Origin: Chthoniobacter flavus Ellin428
GTDB lineage: Bacteria; Verrucomicrobiota; Verrucomicrobiia; Chthoniobacterales; Chthoniobacteraceae
Assembly: GCF_000173075.1 (NCBI RefSeq)
Contig: NZ_ABVL01000002.1
Coordinates: forward strand, 1 to 64,000
Reading direction: 5' to 3'
DNA: 64,000 nt
The notes under the pieces are model-generated. The model was given only the letters and a program-made list of their open reading frames with translations, was not told the DNA's origin and made no database searches. Made by a program: the position numbers and the translations under genes. This document shows, one piece after another, positions 58,101 to 64,000 of the stretch; the first letter of the stretch is position 1, and each line of letters begins with the position of its first letter.

Positions 58101-58726
58101 AGGTTGCGGATACCGAGCCGGTCGATGGCTTGCGTCGCGGAAGCGAGATCGCCCACATAGGCGTCGGCATCGCCGAGGGCGACTGCTGAGATCGCACCTC
58201 CGACATCCTCCCGCGGCAGCAGCGTGATTTCCGGGTGATCCTTGACCAGCAATTCGTGAATGGGCCAATCGCGGGCCACGGTGGTTCGTTTGCCGGCCAG
58301 GTCGGCGAGTGTTTTGATCTGCCGATTGTCCACCCGCGTGATGATGGCGGGTGGAAGCACGATCAGCGGTTCGGTGAAGAGCAGGAAGACGTCGCGATCC
58401 GGGGTCTCGGCCGTGAGCAGCGAAATGTCGCACTCGTGGTGGCGCAATTGTTCGAGGCTGACCGGCCAGGAATCCGCCCGAACCGGCTCCAGCCGGATGC
58501 CAAGGCGGCTTTCGAGGATCGCCCGGTAATCGGCACCGATGCCGCGGAAAGTGCCCTTGTCATCGATCCATTGGAAGGGCGGCGCCGGTTCCCCCGCGAT
58601 GCGCCACACCGGGTGCGCGTGCAGGAAGGCCTGCTCCGCCGGAGAGAGATTGAGTGCCGGCGCAGGCGCGGCGTGAACCGACACCGCAAGCACCAGCAGA
58701 GCGAGGAGAAGAAGCAATCGTGGCAT
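55175..58726 (-). CDS. hybrid sensor histidine kinase with periplasmic solute-binding domain
   Basis: 1183 residues from the ATG at 58726 (in-frame starts lie upstream). Signal peptide, then a family 3 solute-binding domain (about 25-245; FRGIGADYRAILESRLGIRL) that would sense an amino acid or similar ligand. One membrane helix (VLIYALPILIGSVVLTLLMA). Three PAS domains follow (DGVWDWNVKTNEVFFSQRW; VVGLDKAGNFTIFNRAAEEI; the third begins GAVYQFVRRTDG). HisKA SHEIRTPMNAILGFSQLLLR, HATPase NLIGNAAKFT and GTGLGLAISRR, then a receiver with LIADDKAENRLFLE, VLIDLRMPVLSGDE and FLGKPFREAE. Overlaps the next kinase gene. Confidence 0.93.
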   Translation of the reverse strand: MPRLLLLLALLVLAVSVHAAPAPALNLSPAEQAFLHAHPVWRIAGEPAPPFQWIDDKGTFRGIGADYRAILESRLGIRLEPVRADSWPVSLEQLRHHECDISLLTAETPDRDVFLLFTEPLIVLPPAIITRVDNRQIKTLADLAGKRTTVARDWPIHELLVKDHPEITLLPREDVGGAISAVALGDADAYVGDLASATQAIDRLGIRNLKVAGESPYQFPFRIAVRKDWPEAVALLNKAIATITPEEHAAIHHKWIVMRSEGLSWERVLIYALPILIGSVVLTLLMANRRLSREVAQRKQTEAVLRETEERWNFALEGSRDGVWDWNVKTNEVFFSQRWKTMLGFTDEELANRLDEWTSRVHPDDLDRTLDAVQQHLRGETPDYKVEHRVRAKDGSYRWILARGQVVTRDEKGAPTRMVGTHTDITQRRQSEQTIRSAKEFAEELIQTTNAMVVGLDKAGNFTIFNRAAEEITGYTFEELKGRNCWETLVPRDRFPEVVAAIGPESPGLRPRYENPILTKSGEERFIVWQNGVIREGGEEVGTVSFGIDITDRRRAEQELRRNEEQLEETVRRRTSELEQAERRLREVTNRIPGAVYQFVRRTDGSFAFEFCSEGMGDMLGVSSADAVRDVETVWAVIHPDDLTALVVQANESAERMTRYEQDLRIQQPDGRRWWIRAESEPQRRPDGSTLWNGSIMDITERKSLEEQLAVAKSAAEAANQAKSAFLANMSHEIRTPMNAILGFSQLLLRDTALTAVQRQNLDTINRSGEHLLTLINDVLEMSKIEAGRVTVHSSNFDLHALLDDLDRMFRLRTDARRLHFSIERATDLPQYVKADEGKLRQIFTNLIGNAAKFTEQGGIAVRVKATPIGGQSLRLHAEVEDTGPGIADEDMPRLFREFEQTESGLRTGGGTGLGLAISRRFARLMGGDIGVESIRGRGTTFSVEVQVEEGEAAAVRARADQRRVLHLDAASDGMRVLIADDKAENRLFLEQLLQPLGFRTRSVADGAQAVKVFAAWRPRLVLIDLRMPVLSGDEAIRQMRALSDGKEVAIITITASAFEENRREVIDAGSDDFLGKPFREAELFEKIGRLTGAGFVHAEDAEATAPNGSIRLSREQVENALPAELRSRLRAAAVRADFDQMLALLGEAGPAASDVAAELRGWVERFDYQSLLSVLEPQNVET

Positions 58727-58807
58727 GACGGTAAACAAGCAGCGCGACACCTGGATCATAGGCAATGCTGCTGGCAAAGTCATACCTGGATCATTTTAGT
58801 CCCTTCG

Positions 58808-59239
58808 CTAAGGAGCAGCTACGCGCAGAAAGGGAACTTCGAGCAGCGATTCGATCCCCGGTGTGAGGGCGATCTCTCGTTTGGAAGCGACAAAGGAAAG
58901 CGTTTCCCGGGCACTCCACCCGCGAGTGCGCATGAGGTGTGCGACTACAACGATGACCGAGCGACTGCGTCCTGCGTGGCATTGCACCAGAAGCTTGGGA
59001 TGGAGCCTGGAGAGACGCCCAACGCTCTCAACCGCCCGGCGAAAGATGTCCGGATTATTGCCTGGCCCATCCTGCAAATCGTAGGTATCCAAGGCGTCCA
59101 GTTGGATGGATTCCGGCCTGACTCCACGCCACTTGCCGTTCAGACAAAGCATGGACCGAATATCGTTGGCACGGCGCAATTCCTCGTTTTCAGCGTCCAG
59201 ATAGTTGCCGATGGCGATGCTTTCCGTGATCCAGTCCAT
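58808..59239 (-). CDS. dual-specificity protein phosphatase-like protein
   Basis: 143 residues from the ATG at 59239. The Cys-based phosphatase loop is LVQCHAGRSRSVIVVVAHLM (C-x5-R), with a conserved Asp region upstream (DTYDLQDGPGNN). Likely hydrolyses phosphotyrosine/serine or a small phosphate. Ends 81 bases from the start of the hybrid kinase gene, which runs on the same strand, so a link to that pathway is possible. Starts 17 bases after the VOC gene. Confidence 0.82.
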   Translation of the reverse strand: MDWITESIAIGNYLDAENEELRRANDIRSMLCLNGKWRGVRPESIQLDALDTYDLQDGPGNNPDIFRRAVESVGRLSRLHPKLLVQCHAGRSRSVIVVVAHLMRTRGWSARETLSFVASKREIALTPGIESLLEVPFLRVAAP

Positions 59240-59255
59240 ACCGCCGCTGAGTAAA

Positions 59256-59627
59256 CTACACTTCCGTCTCCGAACGCAAGGCGATGCAGTTGCCCTCGGA
59301 ATCCAGCACTTCCGCGCGAAAGCCGTAGGGGTCGATCGAATGGATATCGCTCTGCACCTTGCCGCCGTTGGCTCGCACCGCCTCGACGGCGGTTTTGAGT
59401 CGGCCATTTACGCTTAGGTAAATCATCACGCCACCGGCCGAAGGCTTGAAATCCTTCGCCACGCACACGCATCCCATCTGCCCGCCATCCTCGGCGGGCA
59501 ACCATCCGAGTGGGATATCCCCGACGGTCTCTTTCTTCACCGGCGCGCCGAGCACCGCGGAATAAAATTGGATGGCCCGATCGAGATCGAGCGCGGGAAT
59601 GTCGTACCAGACGATGTTGGGTTTCAT
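59256..59627 (-). CDS. VOC-family glyoxalase-like protein
   Basis: 123 residues of the vicinal oxygen chelate fold: VWYDIPALDLDRAIQFYSAV, LGAPVKKETVGDIPLGWLP, ANGGKVQSDIHSIDPYGFRA, EVLDSEGNCIALRS. Resembles small bleomycin-resistance/glyoxalase-type proteins; substrate and metal unknown. Confidence 0.85.
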   Translation of the reverse strand: MKPNIVWYDIPALDLDRAIQFYSAVLGAPVKKETVGDIPLGWLPAEDGGQMGCVCVAKDFKPSAGGVMIYLSVNGRLKTAVEAVRANGGKVQSDIHSIDPYGFRAEVLDSEGNCIALRSETEV

Positions 59628-59650
59628 TGAATTGAAGATGGGAAAATTTC

Positions 59651-59971
59651 TTACGAAGTACGCGCGGCTCGCCCAGCAACATAGTCGTCAAAGATCCGAC
59701 GATAACGTTCGACCAGTTCAGAGCCATGCCGTCGTCCCAAGCGCTCGATGCCCTGCCAGAATTTGTGTTCGTCGAAGTTTTCGAAGCGCCAGACCGAGAA
59801 CAGGGCGAGGTTATGAAAGTAGTCCGCGAGCGCTTGGTTGAGCCGCAGTCGGGAAGTAGCCCGCCGCCATGCGAGCGGATTCCATCCGATTGTTTCCGTC
59901 CGGCCGGCACGCAGGTGAAGAAACACCGTGTAGAGCAAGTGCCGATAAGCTTCCTGACGTTCTGCATCCAT
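59651..59971 (-). CDS. hypothetical protein
   Basis: 106 residues from the ATG at 59971 (MDAERQEAYRHLLYTVFLHL); a longer start at 60106 is less likely. Helical, Trp/Arg-rich (WNPLAWRRATSRLRLNQALA, DYFHNLALFSVWRFENFDE). No family recognised. Lies 24 bases upstream of the VOC gene on the same strand, possibly an operon. Confidence 0.6.
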   Translation of the reverse strand: MDAERQEAYRHLLYTVFLHLRAGRTETIGWNPLAWRRATSRLRLNQALADYFHNLALFSVWRFENFDEHKFWQGIERLGRRHGSELVERYRRIFDDYVAGRAARTS

Positions 59972-60111
59972 AGGGGCTTTGGATACGTTGGCAGGAAGCC
60001 GACGAGACCGCCATCGCGTTTTCCCTGGCTCGACCGTCGTAAAATTATGCGCGAACGCAAAATTCCCTTCGCACCTCTCGCGATAATGCGCATGATGGGC
60101 GGTCACAATTA

Positions 60112-61290
60112 ATGCGCGCTATTCTTGCACTTGAAGACGGCCGGTACTTTGTCGGCGAATCCTTTGGCTCTCCGGTTTCGGCGGTCGGGGAAGTGTGTTT
60201 TAACACTTCCATGACCGGCTACCAGGAGGTGCTCACCGATCCTTCGTATCGTGGCCAGATCGTGGCCATGACGGCGCCGCAGATCGGCAATTACGGCGTG
60301 AATAACCTCGACGACGAGAGCGCGGCGGTGCATGTGCGCGGATTTGTGATCGAGGAATTGAGCCCCGTGGCCAGCAGCTGGCGCTCGCGCGGCACGCTCG
60401 ACGAGTATTTGAAGAAATGGGAGGTGCCGGGCATTCAGGGGATCGACACCCGGGCGCTGACCAAGCATCTGCGCTCGCGTGGCGCAATGCAGGGCTGCCT
60501 CACCACGGACAACATCACGCCCGAGGAAGCCGTGGCCCGCGCCAAGGCCGCACCGCCGATGGCGGGTTCGGATTTCGTGAAGGAAGTGACGCCCGAAGCG
60601 CCGTACGCCTGGGATCCCGAGGATCGCGAGAGCCGGGCGTGGACCATCGTGAAGGGGGATGGCGCGGCGACGGAAGTCACGGAAAACGGCGAAGTCTTCG
60701 AAAAGTTGCCGCCGGTCAAGCATCGCATCGTGGCCTACGATTTCGGTATGAAGCGAAATATCCTGCGGCGCTTGCGGCAGGAAGGCTTCCAGGTGCAGGT
60801 CGTGCCGGCCGATACCAAGGCGGCCGATGTGCTGGCGATGAAGCCGGAAGGCGTTTTCCTTTCCAATGGCCCCGGCGATCCCGCGGCGCTGACCTACGTG
60901 CATGAGAACCTGCGCGGGCTCATGGGCAGGACGCCGATCTTCGGCATCTGCCTCGGGCACCAGATGCTCGGCTACGCCTTCGGCGGCAAGACCTTCAAGC
61001 TGAAGTTCGGTCACCGCGGCGGCAACCAACCGGTGCAGGATGTGGCCACGGGTAAGGTGACCATTACTTCGCAAAACCACGGATTTGCCGTGGATGCGGA
61101 TTCGCTCCCCGGCGAGGTGGAGGTCTCGCACATTAATCTGAACGACCACACCGTGGAAGGCCTGCGGCACAAGTCGCTGCCCATTTTCAGCGTCCAATAC
61201 CACCCCGAGGCCGCCCCGGGGCCGAACGACGCCGGCTATTTTTTCAGAGAGTTTGCCAAACTCATTGAAACCTCCCAGCCGGGCCGTTAG
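60112..61290 (+). CDS. carA: carbamoyl-phosphate synthase small (glutaminase) subunit
   Basis: 392 residues, standard CarA length. N-terminal motif LALEDGRYFVGESFG and TSMTGYQEVLTDPSYRGQIV. Glutaminase: FLSNGPGDP, FGICLGHQMLGYAFGGKTF with the catalytic Cys, and the His in FSVQYHPEAAPGPNDAGYF. It feeds ammonia to CarB for arginine and pyrimidine synthesis. carB is not in the window. The FHA gene follows 11 bases downstream. Confidence 0.96.
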   Translation: MRAILALEDGRYFVGESFGSPVSAVGEVCFNTSMTGYQEVLTDPSYRGQIVAMTAPQIGNYGVNNLDDESAAVHVRGFVIEELSPVASSWRSRGTLDEYLKKWEVPGIQGIDTRALTKHLRSRGAMQGCLTTDNITPEEAVARAKAAPPMAGSDFVKEVTPEAPYAWDPEDRESRAWTIVKGDGAATEVTENGEVFEKLPPVKHRIVAYDFGMKRNILRRLRQEGFQVQVVPADTKAADVLAMKPEGVFLSNGPGDPAALTYVHENLRGLMGRTPIFGICLGHQMLGYAFGGKTFKLKFGHRGGNQPVQDVATGKVTITSQNHGFAVDADSLPGEVEVSHINLNDHTVEGLRHKSLPIFSVQYHPEAAPGPNDAGYFFREFAKLIETSQPGR

Positions 61291-61301
61291 TTTTCCCCGC
61301 C

Positions 61302-61823
61302 ATGCCCAAGATCATTGTTTCCCTCCCTGAGTCCGGCGCCATCACCCATGAATTGACCGACGCCGAGGTCACCGTAGGTCGTGTCCCGGACAATTCTCTG
61401 CAGATCGAAGACATTTCCGTCTCCAGCCACCACGCGACTCTCACGCTGGGGGAAGGCGGTGATTACGTCTTGCGCGACATTGGCTCGACGAATGGCACGG
61501 AGCTGAACGGCAAGGAAATTCCCCGCGAGGAAGATCACAAGCTGCAGGACGGCGACAAGATTGTCTTCGGTAAGATCGAGGCGAGCTACGTTTCGGAAAA
61601 TCCGGCGGAAGCGCGTCCGCTGCCGGAAGCGGAAGAAGTCAACGCCGTGGTGGCGTCTTCGAGCAAGCGTCCCGCGGATTTTGCCAATGCTTCGCCCTTC
61701 CAAAAGAAGAAGAAGAAGAAGGATCCGGTGGGCACGGCGCTGATCGTTCTCGCTGTCGTGGCCATCATTGGTTTCGGCGGGGTAATCATGGCGATCCTCA
61801 ATATTCAGCCGCCGTCGCTGTAA
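61302..61823 (+). CDS. FHA-domain membrane protein
   Basis: 173 residues. N-terminal FHA domain: VTVGRVPDNSLQIED, VSSHHATLTLGEGGDYVLRD, IGSTNGTELNGKEIPREE, with the phosphothreonine-binding Arg, Ser/His and Asn present. A Lys-rich linker (FQKKKKKKDPVG) precedes one C-terminal transmembrane helix (TALIVLAVVAIIGFGGVIM). It is tail-anchored with the FHA domain in the cytoplasm and should bind phosphothreonine proteins. Likely cotranscribed with carA. Confidence 0.9.
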   Translation: MPKIIVSLPESGAITHELTDAEVTVGRVPDNSLQIEDISVSSHHATLTLGEGGDYVLRDIGSTNGTELNGKEIPREEDHKLQDGDKIVFGKIEASYVSENPAEARPLPEAEEVNAVVASSSKRPADFANASPFQKKKKKKDPVGTALIVLAVVAIIGFGGVIMAILNIQPPSL

Positions 61824-61880
61824 GGGCGGACGCGCGGTCAAGCAGCTTGGGCTCGCTTTTTCGCGGCAGCGTTTTGAAGT

Positions 61881-62127
61881 GCGGTAGTCCTCTCTCAGCA
61901 TTACCCACATCTTTGTGCGAAGCTTTGGTGCCGATAGCGGGTGACGCCACAGGGAGCGGCGACTTCCTAGTCGCTGACCGAAAAATCGGTGCGCGCAGCG
62001 CCTCTCTTTTTGGGCATCGCTACGGGACGCAGGGCGACTAGGAAGTCGCCCCTCCCAGTTGAGCCGCGGCCGACCTCTTCACTATTCCTGAAACCGACAA
62101 AAAGATGTGGGTAATGCTCAGAGTCCT
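61881..62127. repeat. nested inverted-repeat element, MITE-like
   Basis: In the 392-base gap 61824-62215, AGCATTACCCACATCTTT (61897-61914) is the exact complement of AAAGATGTGGGTAATGCT (62101-62118). Inside, GCGACTTCCTAGTCGC (61959-61974) exactly complements GCGACTAGGAAGTCGC (62034-62049), extendable to 23 bp with one mismatch. GCGGTAG (61881-61887) and CTACCGC near 62128 form an outer match. No open reading frame is plausible. Could be a non-autonomous mobile element or a structured RNA. Confidence 0.7.
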
Positions 62128-62215
62128 CTACCGCTTTGGGACACAACTTTCGAAAGCGCCAGCGGACTGGCGCGCTCCAAAACGCAAGCGACTGCCTGGC
62201 GCTAGCTTTTAGCAG

Positions 62216-62833
62216 ATGCTCCCGATGATGCGTTGCCAGCGGCGCGTGCTTGGTGAAGTAGCCGCGGAGCCGTCAGCCACGATATGGCAGGGGATCGAAG
62301 CGCACCCGTTTACCCTCGCCGCAGATGGCCGCGCTCCGCAGCAGGGCACGATGGTCAAGTCGGTCTGGAATGCCGCTGAGTGGCGCGTGCTGTTTGAAGT
62401 CGCCGATACGCATGTGTGGGCGACGTCGACGGAGCGCGGAGCCATGCTCTACGAGGAGGAAGTGGTCGAGGTCTTCGTCGATCCGTTCGGCGATTTGGAG
62501 CACTATTTCGAGATCGAATTAAACCCTCTGAATGCCGTCCTCGAGGTCGTGGCACGGCGGAGTCGCAGCGGTTACAAAAAGGATTTTGCCTGGCGCTGTG
62601 AGGACCTGCGCACGGCGGCGAGACGGACATCGACCGGTTGGTGCGGAGAACTCGCCATCCCTTTCCGCAGCCTGGTCGCCGAACCGCCTGTGGTCGGGGC
62701 GAAATGGCGGGCAAACTTTTGCCGCATCGACCGTCCGCCGGGAGTGGAGCGTGAACTCACTGCATGGTCCTCACCGCGTCGCGCCAATTTTCACACCCCC
62801 GAGCGATTCGGTTACGTCGAGTTTGTCGGCTAA
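62216..62833 (+). CDS. CBM9-like carbohydrate-binding domain protein
   Basis: 205 residues. A family 9-like carbohydrate-binding fold: VKSVWNAAEWRVLFEVADTH, EEEVVEVFVDPFGDLEHYFE, IELNPLNAVLEVVARR, WCGELAIPFRSL, AKWRANFCRIDRPPG and TAWSSPRRANFHTPERFGYV. No signal peptide, which is unusual for this fold, and no catalytic motif. Family assignment is likely; ligand unknown. Confidence 0.75.
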   Translation: MLPMMRCQRRVLGEVAAEPSATIWQGIEAHPFTLAADGRAPQQGTMVKSVWNAAEWRVLFEVADTHVWATSTERGAMLYEEEVVEVFVDPFGDLEHYFEIELNPLNAVLEVVARRSRSGYKKDFAWRCEDLRTAARRTSTGWCGELAIPFRSLVAEPPVVGAKWRANFCRIDRPPGVERELTAWSSPRRANFHTPERFGYVEFVG

Positions 62834-62884
62834 CCAATCGGAGCGGGAAAGGGGATGTTGGTGTTGGATGTTTTTCACAAATCC

Positions 62885-62913
62885 TTGTCGCCCGCGCGCC
62901 ACGCTGCTAGCAC
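62885..62913 (+). promoter_or_regulatory. candidate acs promoter
   Basis: TTGTCG at 62885-62890 and TAGCAC at 62908-62913 with 17-base spacing, 28 bases before the ATG at 62941. The -10 region GCTAG resembles the purF promoter's. Confidence 0.4.
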
Positions 62914-62940
62914 AGGCACTCTCTCTTTTCTCCTGACCCC

Positions 62941-63993
62941 ATGAGCAACAATATCGAGTCGCACCTGATCGAAAACCGCGTTTTTAAGCCGTCCAAAGAA
63001 TTCTCCAAGAAAGCCCGGATCCAATCCATGGCTGAATACAAAAAGCTGTGGGAGGAATCAATTAAGAAACCGGACAAGTTTTGGGCGCGGGAAGCGGCCG
63101 AGCTGAAGTGGAATAAGAAGTGGTCAAAGGTGCTGGAGTGGAAGGAGCCGTTTGCCAAGTGGTTTGTCGGCGGCAAGCTCAATGTCTCCGAGAACTGCCT
63201 CGACCGGCATCTCGACGGGCCGCACAAGAACAAGGCGGCGATCATTTTCGAAGGCGAGCCCGGCGAGCGCCGTGTGATCACCTACCAGCAGTTGCACCGC
63301 GACGTCTGCCGCTTTGCCAATGTGCTCAAGCGCAACAAAATCAAGAAGGGCGATCGCGTCATCATTTACATGCCGATGATCCCCGAAGCCGCTGTGGCCA
63401 TGCTGGCCTGCGCGCGTCTGGGCATCGTCCACTCCGTGGTGTTCGGCGGCTTCAGCGCCGAGTCGATCAAGGACCGCGTGCATGACAGCGGCGCCGTGGC
63501 GGTGATCACCGCGGACGGCGGTTATCGCCGTGGTGCGATCGTCCCGCTCAAGGCGAATGTCGACGCCGCGCTCAAGGATGGCGGTCATCCGGTGAAGCGC
63601 GTGATTGTTTTCAGGCGCGCCGGCAATGAAGTGCATATCGAGGAAGGCCGTGACGTGTGGTGGCATCGCGAGTTGGAGTACGTCGACGCGAATTGCCCGG
63701 CCGTGGAACTCGATAGCGAGCATCCGCTCTTCATTCTCTACACCAGCGGTTCGACCGGAAAGCCGAAGGGCATCCTGCACACCACGGGCGGTTATCTGCT
63801 CGGCGCCTACACCACTTGCAAATACGTCTTCGATCTGCGCGATGAAGACGTCTACTGGTGCACCGCGGACGTCGGCTGGGTGACCGGCCACAGCTACGTT
63901 GTCTACGGGCCGCTGGCCATGGGCGGCACCTCGCTCATGTATGAAGGCGCGCCGAACTGGCCCGACAACGGCCGTTTCTGGAAAATCTTCTAG
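62941..63993 (+). CDS. acs: acetyl-CoA synthetase, N-terminal part (in-frame stop near window end)
   Basis: 350 residues before a TAG at 63991-63993. AMP-forming acetyl-CoA synthetase with the N-terminal ACAS domain ([36 protein letters not shown]), P-loop [20 protein letters not shown] and [16 protein letters not shown]. Family length is about 650. After the stop the sequence continues GAT TAC, matching the family's FW-I-x-EDY; a GAG-to-TAG change would give exactly this. So it is either a nonsense mutation or a base error. It makes acetyl-CoA from acetate and ATP. The remainder is outside the window. Confidence 0.9.
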   Translation: MSNNIESHLIENRVFKPSKEFSKKARIQSMAEYKKLWEESIKKPDKFWAREAAELKWNKKWSKVLEWKEPFAKWFVGGKLNVSENCLDRHLDGPHKNKAAIIFEGEPGERRVITYQQLHRDVCRFANVLKRNKIKKGDRVIIYMPMIPEAAVAMLACARLGIVHSVVFGGFSAESIKDRVHDSGAVAVITADGGYRRGAIVPLKANVDAALKDGGHPVKRVIVFRRAGNEVHIEEGRDVWWHRELEYVDANCPAVELDSEHPLFILYTSGSTGKPKGILHTTGGYLLGAYTTCKYVFDLRDEDVYWCTADVGWVTGHSYVVYGPLAMGGTSLMYEGAPNWPDNGRFWKIF

Positions 63994-64000
63994 GATTACG

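Noticed and set aside
1..64000. CRISPR array
   Set aside because: No regularly spaced direct repeats with unique spacers were seen; repeats present are inverted and irregular.
1..64000. tRNA or rRNA genes
   Set aside because: All gaps over 100 bases were read; none shows a convincing cloverleaf or rRNA sequence.

Overview
The window looks like chromosomal DNA of a Verrucomicrobiota bacterium (PVC superphylum), probably free-living in soil or water. Evidence: a secreted protease with the repeat type named after Gloeobacter and Verrucomicrobia (TIGR03803), a PVC-type membrane-bound dehydrogenase/cytochrome c protein, a secreted sulfatase, a 9-O-acetylesterase-like enzyme, and high GC content. 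Class and order cannot be fixed from this sequence alone.

Layout. 0-0.4 kb: 3' end of an ISL3-type transposase. 0.4-3.1 kb: sedolisin-family protease. 3.3-5.9 kb: hisI-trpE-trpG operon on the minus strand, with a terminator-like hairpin in its leader. 6.1-12.3 kb: three-gene operon of a TPR/GspE-N protein, a PilB/GspE ATPase and a 1148-residue Pro/Ala-rich protein carrying a duplicated unknown domain and a roadblock-like C-terminus. 12.5-15.9 kb: FG-GAP protein and a YjhG/YagF-type sugar-acid dehydratase. 16.0-22.5 kb: bufferin-type RiPP cluster (Cys-rich precursor, DUF692/MNIO oxidase, DUF2063 partner, DoxX protein), a divergent ECF sigma/anti-sigma pair and a DsbD-type thiol reductase. 22.6-28.8 kb: acetylesterase-like protein and a PVC dehydrogenase/cytochrome c giant. 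28.9-30.4 kb: two tandem rhomboid proteases. 30.7-33.6 kb: sugar isomerase-like protein and sulfatase. 33.8-36.4 kb: purF-purM. 36.5-38 kb: ParDE-type toxin-antitoxin and an ATP-grasp protein. 38-44.3 kb: HEAT-like protein, thioredoxin, a secreted probable glycosidase-like protein, dienelactone hydrolase, monooxygenase and PhyH dioxygenase. 44.4-50.4 kb: cyclase-domain/NTPase regulator, sialidase-like protein and an ECF sigma/anti-sigma/Spy-like operon. 50.6-53 kb: pheT. 53-58.7 kb: lipoprotein and two overlapping sensor-kinase genes. 58.8-60 kb: small phosphatase, VOC protein and hypothetical. 60.1-61.8 kb: carA and an FHA protein. 62.2-64 kb: CBM9-like protein and the 5' part of acs.

The most coherent accessory system is the bufferin cluster. 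A secreted Cys-rich peptide would be modified by the MNIO enzyme with its partner, and its expression is probably governed by the adjacent sigma/anti-sigma pair. The nearby DsbD-type protein suggests extracytoplasmic thiol or copper handling. The most novel-looking protein is the large roadblock-ended partner of the PilB ATPase.

Caution: at least nine single-base indels break or scramble otherwise well-conserved genes (doxX, dsbD, the acetylesterase, the PVC dehydrogenase, the 40.5-42.1 kb gene, the Spy-like gene and the essential pheT), and an in-frame TAG interrupts acs. Most are one-base changes in or beside short homopolymers, so assembly or read error is the likeliest explanation. These genes are listed here as single loci across the breaks. 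Several families of intergenic inverted repeats are present, and one repeat unit lies in frame inside trpE.
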